From Bacteroidales bacterium (GTDB taxonomy: Bacteria > Bacteroidota > Bacteroidia > Bacteroidales > NBLH01), in the NCBI GenBank assembly GCA_021647685.1, contig JAKIUH010000294.1, positions 1-5,802 on the forward strand: 5,802 bases of DNA, in the 5' to 3' direction. The notes beneath the pieces were generated by a model. The model was not told the DNA's origin and searched no databases. It was given only the letters and a program-made list of their open reading frames with translations. Positions 1 to 5,802 of the stretch are shown piece by piece. The translations under genes were made by a program, and so were the position numbers. The stretch's first letter is position 1. Every line of letters starts with the position of its first letter.

Positions 1-528
1 CCTGATCCGGTAACAGGTCAAATGGATTTTGGTTTTCGAGCTTCCAATATTGAAAATTCAAGCGTTTATGGTACTGAATCTCAAATCACAGTCTATAAAA
101 AATTACATAACTCGAAGATTATTATAAATATCGGATATACTTATATGTACCCTGTTGAACTAAATACATTAAGTAACAACCAATATTTAAAATACCGCAG
201 CAAACATTCGTTAAAAGCAACAACATCATTTACACACAATAAGTTACGTATAGGAATTAATACCTTCTATAAATCAAAAATTTTAAATATTGATAATGTT
301 TTCTTAAACCCCGGCACAAGAGAACAAATTTTACCCGGTTTTTACGATTATTGGCAGAAAAACAATACGGGATATTTAATATTTGATGGAAATTTAGCCT
401 ACCTTATCAACAAAAAATTTGAACTTACATTTTCCATTAAAAATTTAACAAATACAGAGTATATGGGTCGTCCGGGAGATATACGTCCCCAAAGAAGTTT
501 CAGTATTCAATTTAACGGAAAGTTTTAA
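1..528 (+). CDS. TonB-dependent outer-membrane receptor, C-terminal part (5' end outside the window)
   Basis: The reading frame is open from the first base and stops at TAA 526-528, giving 175 visible residues. The first in-frame ATG (position 22) lies inside the gene and is not its start. The visible part is made of alternating short strands rich in aromatic and polar residues, as in the last strands of a 22-stranded beta-barrel. The stretch GFRASNIENSSVYGTESQ resembles the barrel strand pattern (N-I-x-x-x-x-V-x-G-x-E) of these receptors. Near the end, SIKNLTNTEYMGRPGDIRPQ matches the usual closing motif (N-L-x-N-x-x-Y ... P-G ... P-x-R). The protein ends in Phe, the typical outer-membrane insertion signal. 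Receptors of this family import siderophores, cobalamin, glycans or other ligands using TonB energy. The ligand cannot be told because the plug domain is missing. The gene converges on the phosphatase gene and is probably a separate transcription unit. Confidence 0.85.
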   Translation, partial: PDPVTGQMDFGFRASNIENSSVYGTESQITVYKKLHNSKIIINIGYTYMYPVELNTLSNNQYLKYRSKHSLKATTSFTHNKLRIGINTFYKSKILNIDNVFLNPGTREQILPGFYDYWQKNNTGYLIFDGNLAYLINKKFELTFSIKNLTNTEYMGRPGDIRPQRSFSIQFNGKF

Positions 529-562
529 TTTACGAGTCCAGTTTAAAAAGGTAAAATGTTTG

Positions 563-583
563 CAAAAGAACCCTGACAGGGTT
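563..583 (-). terminator. Candidate intrinsic terminator for the phosphatase gene (minus strand)
   Basis: Read on the minus strand this is AACCCT-GTC-AGGGTT, a 6-bp stem with a 3-nt loop, followed by CTTTTG. The stem is perfect and the T-run is short. It lies about 130 nt past the phosphatase stop codon. The hairpin is seen directly; termination is inferred. Confidence 0.5.
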
Positions 584-647
584 TGTTAATTAACTGTATA
601 ACAATTACTTATTTTTCCAGTGTTTTACAAATACAACCCTGTCAGGG
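569..647. repeat. Inverted pair of CCCTGACAGGG palindromes (REP-like)
   Basis: Copy 1 (569-583) is AACCCTGACAGGGTT. Copy 2 (635-647) is AACCCTGTCAGGG, the reverse complement of copy 1 over the 13 bases 571-583. Each copy is a palindrome by itself, and the two can also pair with each other across the 51 bases between them (584-634). Small palindromic units arranged head-to-head are typical of REP/BIME elements. I recall this core motif recurring between genes in Bacteroidota genomes, but cannot verify that here. No RAYT transposase gene is present in the window. Confidence 0.6.
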
Positions 648-653
648 ATTTTT
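635..653 (+). terminator. Candidate intrinsic terminator for the receptor gene (plus strand)
   Basis: The sequence AACCCT-GTC-AGGGA is followed by TTTTT at 649-653. The stem is CCCT/AGGG with one outer mismatch. The T-run falls on the plus-strand side, which suits the receptor transcript arriving from the left. The palindrome at 569-583 could also stop that transcript, but the sequence after it (TGTTAATT) is a poorer T-tract. Confidence 0.45.
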
Positions 654-714
654 AGACTAAGCTCATTTAAAGATCTCAGACAAGTTCTATCAATTATCAC
701 TAATGAAATCAAAC

Positions 715-3528
715 TTATAATTGAATACCGATAAAAGTAACATCATCACGTTGGTCTTCTTCACCTTGGAAACTTTGTAATGATTTTTCTATCATAATCT
801 TTTGCTCCTCAAGCGGTAAGTTACTAATGCGTTGTAACAACTGTATCAAACGGGGAGTTCCGTACCTAATTCTTTGTGGTGATGATTGGTCAATCAAACC
901 ATCGGTAGTTAAATAAATAACATCTCCGTTTTTCAAAATTAGTTCATTATCCGAGAATAACTCACGATTTCTTCTAGCCTGAGTACCACCAATCGTTTTA
1001 CGAGTACCTTTTATGTAACGTAAAGTTTGTTCTTCTTTCAAATAATAAAATAAAGGACGTTTAGCACCGGCAAATAATATGCGCGAAGTATTATCGGGTA
1101 AACGCTCTATCATGCACAAACTAACATCCATACCATCGTTATTATCCGTTTCTTCTTGACGAAGAATAGTTTTAACTTCCTCATCCATTTGAGTTAAAAT
1201 AAGGCTCGGTTTGGTAATTTTTCGCTCATTAACAATTTCGTTCAATAGCCTACTTCCAATCATTGACATAAATGCCCCCGGAACACCATGTCCGGTACAG
1301 TCCACTGCTGCATAAAAGAATTTCTCACTATATCCGTCTTTTTCAGGAAGATGAGAATACCAGAAAAAGTCTCCCGAAACAATATCTTTAGGCTTATATA
1401 TAATGAATGTATTGAAAAAGCGTGTAATTTCATCGTATGCAGGCAAAATAGCATTTTGAATAGTTTTTGCGTATGTAATACTTGCCTTAATATTTTCATT
1501 TTGCTGTTCAATATATTCATTTTTAATCATCAACTCTTCTTTCTGAGCCAAAAGTTCTTCACTTTGCTGACGAATAGCTTGTTCAGCTTCTTTTAGTTTA
1601 CTGATATCGGTAGAAATAGAAATCAGGTTTTTTACATTTCCTTCTTTATCAGTAATCGGTGTAATGGTGGTTTGTACCCAAATTTCTTTCCCTTCACGAG
1701 TTTCAGCAGGAGTTTCATAAGTGACCGGTACAACTTGTTCAATACATTTTTTAATTAACTCAACCGATTGTTTTCCGGTATGTCTTGAGATAATATTACG
1801 GCTGTACTCGTTTAATAATTGATTAAATGTATAGCCAAACATCCGGGTAAACCCATCATTTATCCACTGATAATTACCGGCAGCATCCATAATAGTAATG
1901 GCATTATCTGTTTCGCTTGCAACAATTGAGAGTTTTTCAAGCTCTTTGTTGGTTTCTTCCAGAATTTTAGATTGTTCAAGAATTTTCTTATGCTGTTTTC
2001 GTATCTCTTGTTCTGCCTGTTTAATTCGGTCAATATTTGTTTCAATGGTAATCAACTTATTGATATTGCCTTCTGCATCAAGAATTGGGGTTAAACTTGT
2101 TTGCACCCAAACTTCTTTACCATTTCGAGTTTTGTTTAGGTTTTCATAAGTAACTGTTTTTTTCTCACGCTTACATTGTTCCAATAAGTCTTTTATATTG
2201 CTTGAAGAACTAACATGAACAATGTTCTCACCCAATTCATGGGTTAGCAATTGTAAAGTGTAACCATATAATCGTGTAAAACCAACATTTACCCATTCAA
2301 AATTACCATCGGCATCCATAATGGTAACGGCATTATCTGTACGGGCAGCAACAATAGAAAGCTTTTCCAATTCTTTGTTAAGCATCTCAGTTTGCCGCTG
2401 CTGATTTAAAATTTCTTCATTTTTTCGACGAATATCATCATTTCTTTCACGTAATTCATCGTTAATTTTTTTACGCATTTTAGCACTTCGCCAAATAGAA
2501 AAAGCTAAATACATAATTAAAATCAGCAAACCGATAAATACAAATAGAATTATCCTCTGATATTTAATTGTTAAACTTTGTTCTCCAAGTGTAAGATCTT
2601 TTGTTTTGATGATTTCCTTACTTCTTTCAATCTCAGCTTCAACCTGCTCTAACTCTTTCTGTTTTTGGAGCATCAAATCTTCCTGCTCTTTCATTTTATC
2701 TTCCTGCTCTGCAAGCACCTTAGTACCCATGGCCAATTTTTCTTGCTGTAAAGTCAGGTTTTCAAGTACTTTTGCCAACTCTTCACGTTGCGTCTCTAAT
2801 AATTGCTTTTGTTCTTCAATTTCAGCTTTTTGCTTTTTATTGATTTCTTTTTGCCGGGCATTTTCTTCACGTTCCTTACGGTTTTCACGTTTTAAGCGTT
2901 CCAACTCAGCAGTTTGTTTGGCTAATTCCTTTTTTTGCGCTTCTAATTTTTTCTTTTCTCTTTCAAGTGCTTTTTCCGTTTTACTAATCATACGACGGAG
3001 TTCTAACTCATCACCGCCATAAACCAATAGTTCTCTTTCAAAAGTTAAGCCTGCATTATTAGCCAATTTTTTGTTTAACTCAACACGTTTTTTACCGGAT
3101 GACTGAGGAAGCAAATTTACCATAAAATAGTTCCTCTGATTACTTTGATCAGTAATCAAAAGCGTATTAAACATAATTTGATCGTAAATTTCTTTTAAAT
3201 AATCATTTGCCGATTGATCAACAAATAGAATTTGAGTTGGAATTATATCCTTTATCCGCTTAAAGCGTATCACTTCAAAAGGTTTTCCTTTTATTTTTTC
3301 ACGCTTGGATAATTTTAAAAGTTCATCATAAACCGATGTATTTGAACCATATACACCAATAGTGAATTTTTGAATTTTATTTTCATTGTTCCAATTTACA
3401 TAGTTTGAAATATTTCGTACCCAAAGGGCTTTTTGATAAGCTTCGGACTGAGCTTTTAGCTGAACAGGAATAAACATCGGTAAAACCGATAGAAGAATTA
3501 TGAAAATATTTTTATACAATTTGCTCAT
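715..3528 (-). CDS. Membrane sensor phosphatase: YfiR-like domain, coiled coil, TM, two PAS, SpoIIE/PP2C
   Basis: This complete gene encodes 937 residues. The ATG at 3528 is supported by the signal peptide that follows it (about 1-26, likely cut LKA|QS). Residues 28-172 resemble YfiR/HmsC (DUF4154): an opening YQKALWVRNISNYVNW and a closing FMVNLL...RVELNKKLANNAGLTFERELL. Residues 175-318 are a Glu/Lys/Gln-rich coiled coil. A membrane helix covers about 326-346 and is followed by basic residues, which places the N-terminus in the periplasm and the C-terminus in the cytoplasm. PAS domains lie at about 390-502 and 533-645, joined by helical linkers. Residues 685-937 are a PP2C-type Ser/Thr phosphatase with KPKDIVSGDFFW (D720), AVDCTGHG (D743), YLTTDG (D876) and QRDDVT (D928/D929), so the metal ligands are intact and activity is expected. 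The likely role is to dephosphorylate a cytoplasmic target, perhaps a STAS-type anti-anti-sigma factor, in response to an envelope signal. Target and signal are unknown. Confidence 0.9.
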   Translation of the reverse strand: MSKLYKNIFIILLSVLPMFIPVQLKAQSEAYQKALWVRNISNYVNWNNENKIQKFTIGVYGSNTSVYDELLKLSKREKIKGKPFEVIRFKRIKDIIPTQILFVDQSANDYLKEIYDQIMFNTLLITDQSNQRNYFMVNLLPQSSGKKRVELNKKLANNAGLTFERELLVYGGDELELRRMISKTEKALEREKKKLEAQKKELAKQTAELERLKRENRKEREENARQKEINKKQKAEIEEQKQLLETQREELAKVLENLTLQQEKLAMGTKVLAEQEDKMKEQEDLMLQKQKELEQVEAEIERSKEIIKTKDLTLGEQSLTIKYQRIILFVFIGLLILIMYLAFSIWRSAKMRKKINDELRERNDDIRRKNEEILNQQRQTEMLNKELEKLSIVAARTDNAVTIMDADGNFEWVNVGFTRLYGYTLQLLTHELGENIVHVSSSSNIKDLLEQCKREKKTVTYENLNKTRNGKEVWVQTSLTPILDAEGNINKLITIETNIDRIKQAEQEIRKQHKKILEQSKILEETNKELEKLSIVASETDNAITIMDAAGNYQWINDGFTRMFGYTFNQLLNEYSRNIISRHTGKQSVELIKKCIEQVVPVTYETPAETREGKEIWVQTTITPITDKEGNVKNLISISTDISKLKEAEQAIRQQSEELLAQKEELMIKNEYIEQQNENIKASITYAKTIQNAILPAYDEITRFFNTFIIYKPKDIVSGDFFWYSHLPEKDGYSEKFFYAAVDCTGHGVPGAFMSMIGSRLLNEIVNERKITKPSLILTQMDEEVKTILRQEETDNNDGMDVSLCMIERLPDNTSRILFAGAKRPLFYYLKEEQTLRYIKGTRKTIGGTQARRNRELFSDNELILKNGDVIYLTTDGLIDQSSPQRIRYGTPRLIQLLQRISNLPLEEQKIMIEKSLQSFQGEEDQRDDVTFIGIQL
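1594..2376 (-). repeat. Tandem duplicated PAS modules inside the phosphatase gene
   Basis: Residues 385-502 and 528-645 align without gaps at an offset of 143 residues (429 nt). By hand count 61 of 118 positions are identical. Both copies open with KELEKLSIVA, share TDNA-x-TIMDA, GFTR and GKE-x-WVQT, and end with a PAC-like strand and a helical linker. Similarity is also visible in the DNA (for example GGCATTATCTGT on the plus strand in both copies). This indicates an intragenic duplication including the linker. Ligands of the PAS domains cannot be told. Confidence 0.8.
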
Positions 3529-3549
3529 TTATTTTAATCTGCTGCCAAA

Positions 3550-3574
3550 TTGATATTTTTTTTTCAAATATCAA
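3550..3574 (-). other. AT-rich hairpin in the phosphatase leader
   Basis: TTGATATTT (3550-3558) and AAATATCAA (3566-3574) form a perfect 9-bp stem with a 7-nt loop. It lies 22-46 nt before the start codon on the transcribed strand, so it would form in the mRNA leader. It is not followed by a proper T-run in the minus direction. A role in mRNA stability or translation is possible but not shown. Confidence 0.35.
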
Positions 3575-3622
3575 AATTTATTAACATTTTTTTAAGTAAA
3601 CTTTAAATTAATTTTTTGGGTA

Positions 3623-3641
3623 ATGTTTTAATTTAAAACAT
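3623..3641. promoter_or_regulatory. 19-bp palindrome, possible operator
   Basis: The arms ATGTTTTAA and TTAAAACAT are perfect 9-bp inverted repeats around a single central T (3632). The site lies right next to where transcription would begin if the -7-like element at 3648-3655 is used. That position and symmetry suit a dimeric repressor site. The sequence is almost all A and T, so a chance origin in this AT-rich spacer is possible. The function is inferred only. Confidence 0.3.
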
Positions 3642-3647
3642 AATTTA

Positions 3648-3655
3648 CAAAACTA
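3648..3655 (-). promoter_or_regulatory. Possible Bacteroidota -7 promoter element
   Basis: The minus strand reads TAGTTTTG, which matches the Bacteroidota primary sigma -7 consensus TAnnTTTG. A start of transcription just downstream would give a leader of roughly 110 nt for the phosphatase gene. The weakness is that no TTG lies at the normal -33 spacing: the nearest, complementary to CAA at 3683-3685, is 27 bases away. Confidence 0.25.
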
Positions 3656-3811
3656 ATGCCAATTTTTAAATTTATACGGCTTCAACAAAAGTTTGCTCAA
3701 AAATTGTTTTTTTGGAAGACTCAGATTAGAAAAGATGATGCATGAATAAGCCATATAATAAGTGTGCATATGCCTTAACTTGCAAATTTACTGGTATAAC
3801 AAAAAAGCATT

Positions 3812-4573
3812 CTATATTATTACAATACTATCATCAGGCAACCAACCAATTTTTCCGTCACTTAATTTAATTTCTTTCCAACCGTGCGTGCTTCCAATAA
3901 TTTTTACTTTTAATCCTTCGTGAATTATAAATAAATCCGTGCCGTTTGTTTTGGGCGCACTTTTAACAGTAACTGTTGGGCTGAAAACTATGGCTTCTTT
4001 AATTCCGTTAATTTTATAGTTTTGTTTATATGCATTATAGAAACTTATTGCTGAGCCAATCATTAGAATAATACCAAAGAAAAATGCAGTTTTACGTATC
4101 GAAACCGATTTTGAAAATAAAAACAGCATTGCCAAAAGTAAAGCCAAAATAAAGCTTGATATACTAATAATTGACCATGTTTGAGATGAGAAAAGATTAA
4201 TGAAATTATCGAACCATTTTACAATAAACAGTTTGGGTATTTCTTCAATCCTGTCTTGTATATGATTTTTAGCAAATTCAAGATTGGTTTTTATGTTTTC
4301 ATCGTCGGGTGCCAAACGTAAAGCCCGCTCATAATTTAAGATTGCTGCTTTATAATTTTTAGTGCGATAATATGCATTTCCTAAATTATAATATAATTCA
4401 GCAGCAGAATATCCATTCTGAATAACCGTTTCATAAGCCAAAATAGCTTTTTCGAATTCATTTTCAATATAGGCTTTGTTGCCTTGCTCAATATATTTAT
4501 ACAAACTATCGGGTTGAGCAATGCTTGACAGTGATAGGACACTGAATATTATAAGTGCGAATATATTTTTCAT
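3812..4573 (-). CDS. batE: BatE: TPR and SH3 domain envelope protein
   Basis: This complete gene encodes 253 residues, ATG at 4573 and TAG at 3812-3814. A signal peptide (about 1-19, SIA|Q) supports the start. Residues 24-57 and 58-91 form two TPR units (EQGNKAYIENEFEKAILAYE and AELYYNLGNAYYRTKNYKAA, with conserved Gly, Ala and Tyr positions). Two membrane helices follow at about 133-153 and 162-180 with a short basic loop (SKSVSIRK) that should be cytoplasmic. Residues 193-250 are a bacterial SH3-like domain (VKSAPKTNGTDLFIIHEG, then GW and GKIGWLPDD). TPR and SH3 parts should therefore both face the periplasm. This layout is that of BatE, from the Bacteroides aerotolerance operon, whose products are thought to form a membrane complex protecting or assembling envelope functions. 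The biochemical role is unproven. It directly follows batD by 31 nt, which fits one operon. Confidence 0.85.
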   Translation of the reverse strand: MKNIFALIIFSVLSLSSIAQPDSLYKYIEQGNKAYIENEFEKAILAYETVIQNGYSAAELYYNLGNAYYRTKNYKAAILNYERALRLAPDDENIKTNLEFAKNHIQDRIEEIPKLFIVKWFDNFINLFSSQTWSIISISSFILALLLAMLFLFSKSVSIRKTAFFFGIILMIGSAISFYNAYKQNYKINGIKEAIVFSPTVTVKSAPKTNGTDLFIIHEGLKVKIIGSTHGWKEIKLSDGKIGWLPDDSIVII

Positions 4574-4604
4574 AGTTCTTTTAAAATCAACTAATTAATT
4601 ATCA

Positions 4605-5802
4605 TTATAAGATTTCTTCAAATTTTTCAATTACTTCACGCGCTCTTTTATAATCATCGGGTAATGGATTCGTTTCACTTGCGGGAGCATATTTTGCAAA
4701 CTCACAATCATCAATTACCTTAATAAAGTTAGCAATAATATCTTCTGAAACATTGTGCTTTTGCAATGTTTCTTTAACGGTTTCACGACTTAATTCCGAT
4801 ACCGGAATATTTAACTTATCACTTAAAAATCCCCAAAGTGCATGAATAATTTCATTATAAAACTGTTCCTTATCGTTTTGTTTCATATAAACAGCTGCCA
4901 TTTTAAGTCTTTTTTTCGATATTTTTCCGGCACGTTTATTCTTCATAAGCACCGCATTGGCATTTTGCTTAATTTTATTGCGCATAAAAAACACCAATAC
5001 AATAAATATAAACAAAGAAATCAAATAATAAAGGTAAAACTGCAAACTGCCAAAAAATGTTTTATCAATGGGTTTTAATTCAAATTCATTTTGTTTAATA
5101 AAACGTATATCGGAGCCCAATGTACGAATATCCTCTTTTGTCACAGAAATACTGCCGGCAGATAAATCTATTGCGTCTCCTTTTTCTACTTTTATCGGTA
5201 TATCTTTAACAGATAAGGTTTTATATTCTTTACTTTTTATATCAAAATAGCTGAATTTTATTCCGGGTATTACATAATCGCCCTGTTCACGCGGAATAAT
5301 CAGATATTCAAATGTTTTTGTTCCACGGGCACCGGCTGCTGTATTACTAATATTTTCTTTAATTTTAGGGTCGTAAACTTCAAAAGTTTGCGGAAAATCA
5401 ATATTTATTTTATCGATTAATTTTAAATTACCGTTCCCTGATATTTTTACTTTTAATGTCAGACTTTCATTATTTTTAATTTGCTTGTGATCAATATCTG
5501 CACTCAACTTAAAATCAGTACCAACGGCTCCACTAAATGAAGCAGGTTTTCCCACCGGTAAAGACAAAACATTAACTGTTCTTGAAGGACTTACTAATTG
5601 TACTTCAACATCTCTATAAACATCTACTAACTCACCAAAAAAATTACGTCTTTTGCCTGCTTTTTGTTGTACAATACATTCTAATTCAAAGGGATCTATT
5701 TTTATTTTTCCACTTCTCTGCGGAAATAAAATTGTTTTACGTAAAACACCAACATTATAAATTGTACCATTTACATTTTCTCTTTGCAAAGAGATTTGAT
5801 TG
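4605..5802 (-). CDS. batD: BatD, C-terminal part (5' end outside the window)
   Basis: The frame is open to the right edge and stops at TAA 4605-4607. About 398 residues are visible. The TTG at 5789 that could serve as a start is internal, because coding continues upstream (N-Q-I-S-L-Q). The visible part begins with TIYNVGVLRKTILFPQRSGK, a BatD landmark. Beta-rich periplasmic domains follow (for example LKVKISGNGNLKLID and FEYLIIPREQGDYVIPGIKF). Counting from that TTG codon, a membrane helix lies at about residues 249-270. A basic helical cytoplasmic tail of about 120 residues follows, with ALWGFLSDKLNIPVSELSRE and DDCEFAKYAP, as usual for the family. BatD belongs to the Bacteroides aerotolerance set, usually downstream of moxR, a DUF58 gene, batA, batB and batC, which would be expected beyond the right edge. 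Family knowledge suggests a membrane complex with the VWA proteins BatA and BatB. The exact activity is not established. Confidence 0.88.
   Translation of the reverse strand, partial: NQISLQRENVNGTIYNVGVLRKTILFPQRSGKIKIDPFELECIVQQKAGKRRNFFGELVDVYRDVEVQLVSPSRTVNVLSLPVGKPASFSGAVGTDFKLSADIDHKQIKNNESLTLKVKISGNGNLKLIDKINIDFPQTFEVYDPKIKENISNTAAGARGTKTFEYLIIPREQGDYVIPGIKFSYFDIKSKEYKTLSVKDIPIKVEKGDAIDLSAGSISVTKEDIRTLGSDIRFIKQNEFELKPIDKTFFGSLQFYLYYLISLFIFIVLVFFMRNKIKQNANAVLMKNKRAGKISKKRLKMAAVYMKQNDKEQFYNEIIHALWGFLSDKLNIPVSELSRETVKETLQKHNVSEDIIANFIKVIDDCEFAKYAPASETNPLPDDYKRAREVIEKFEEIL

Larger units (their letters stand above)
529..714. other. Convergent intergenic region with paired palindromes
   Basis: This 186-nt spacer separates the receptor stop codon (+ strand) from the phosphatase stop codon (- strand). 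It holds no convincing reading frame. Its only clear structure is the pair of CCCTGACAGGG-type palindromes at 569-583 and 635-647. The rest is plain AT-rich sequence. Confidence 0.8.
3529..3811 (-). promoter_or_regulatory. AT-rich leader region of the phosphatase gene
   Basis: This 283-nt gap lies between the batE stop codon and the phosphatase start. It is unusually long compared with the 31-nt batD-batE gap, which favours a promoter of its own for the phosphatase gene. It contains a 9-bp hairpin (3550-3574), a 19-bp palindrome (3623-3641) and a -7-like element (3648-3655). A second -7-like match, TAAATTTG on the minus strand, lies at 3783-3790. No strong terminator for batE was found. The start context is A-rich (AAAATAAATG) without a Shine-Dalgarno sequence. 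A 38-codon reading frame here is not convincing. Confidence 0.5.

Noticed and set aside
22..24. ATG at 22 as the start of a small 168-residue protein.
   Set aside because: The frame is open to the first base, there is no signal peptide after this Met, and the sequence is the end of a beta-barrel receptor, so it is an internal Met.
1288..1596. A 102-codon plus-strand reading frame.
   Set aside because: It is antisense to the highly conserved phosphatase motifs in the other strand and resembles no known protein.
2606..3022. A 138-codon plus-strand reading frame rich in Ser, Cys and Phe.
   Set aside because: It is the antisense shadow of the Glu/Lys-rich coiled coil of the phosphatase (GAA/AAA codons read in reverse give TTC/TTT and similar). 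It shows no protein-like pattern of its own.
3653..3769. A 38-codon minus-strand reading frame (starts MHTYYMAYS, ends at TAG 3653-3655) in the gap before the phosphatase gene.
   Set aside because: It is short, has no recognisable family or signal peptide pattern, and ends inside the -7-like element. A frame of this length is expected by chance. Conservation in relatives would be needed to revive it.
3766..3773. The short palindrome GCATATGC.
   Set aside because: It is only 8 bp, is not extended by its flanks and has no T-run after it, so it is not convincing as a terminator or operator.
3783..3790. A second minus-strand -7-like element, TAAATTTG.
   Set aside because: No TTG lies at a usable -33 distance upstream, and such AT-rich matches arise easily by chance in this spacer.
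5787..5789. TTG at 5789 as the start codon of batD.
   Set aside because: The frame stays open to the window edge, and the visible protein begins in the middle of the BatD family's periplasmic region, so the true start is upstream outside the window.

Overview
The window looks like a chromosomal segment from a member of the Bacteroidota. The DNA is AT-rich. Start codons lack strong Shine-Dalgarno sequences and sit in A-rich contexts. Two proteins have signal peptides followed by Gln at +1 (LKA|Q and SIA|Q), which is common in this phylum. The gene content also fits: a TonB-dependent receptor, the batD-batE end of a Bat (aerotolerance) operon, and a YfiR/PAS/SpoIIE-type phosphatase. Genus or species cannot be named from this sequence.

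Layout. Positions 1-528 (+) are the 3' end of a TonB-dependent outer-membrane receptor, cut by the left edge. Positions 529-714 are a convergent intergenic region with two copies of the palindrome CCCTGACAGGG, each placed like a terminator for one of the two facing genes. Positions 715-3528 (-) encode a complete 937-residue membrane sensor phosphatase. Its order is signal peptide, YfiR-like periplasmic domain, about 150-residue coiled coil, one membrane helix, two tandem and clearly duplicated PAS domains, and a PP2C/SpoIIE catalytic domain with all its acidic metal ligands. Positions 3529-3811 are a very AT-rich leader region with a 19-bp near-perfect palindrome and a 9-bp hairpin in front of the phosphatase gene. 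Positions 3812-4573 (-) are batE (TPR plus SH3). Positions 4605-5802 (-) are the 3' part of batD, cut by the right edge.

How the genes work together. batD and batE are 31 nt apart, on the same strand and in the order usual for Bacteroidota bat operons, so they are almost certainly co-transcribed and act together at the cell envelope. The phosphatase gene lies downstream on the same strand, but after a 283-nt gap with its own candidate control elements, so it may be a separate unit or a read-through partner. The receptor gene is transcribed towards it and is probably unrelated in function.

The most interesting object is the phosphatase. It joins a YfiR-type head, which in Pseudomonas is a separate periplasmic repressor of a diguanylate cyclase, to a Ser/Thr phosphatase output in one polypeptide. 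No substrate (STAS or anti-sigma protein) is encoded in the window. I saw no tRNA, rRNA, CRISPR array or insertion sequence.
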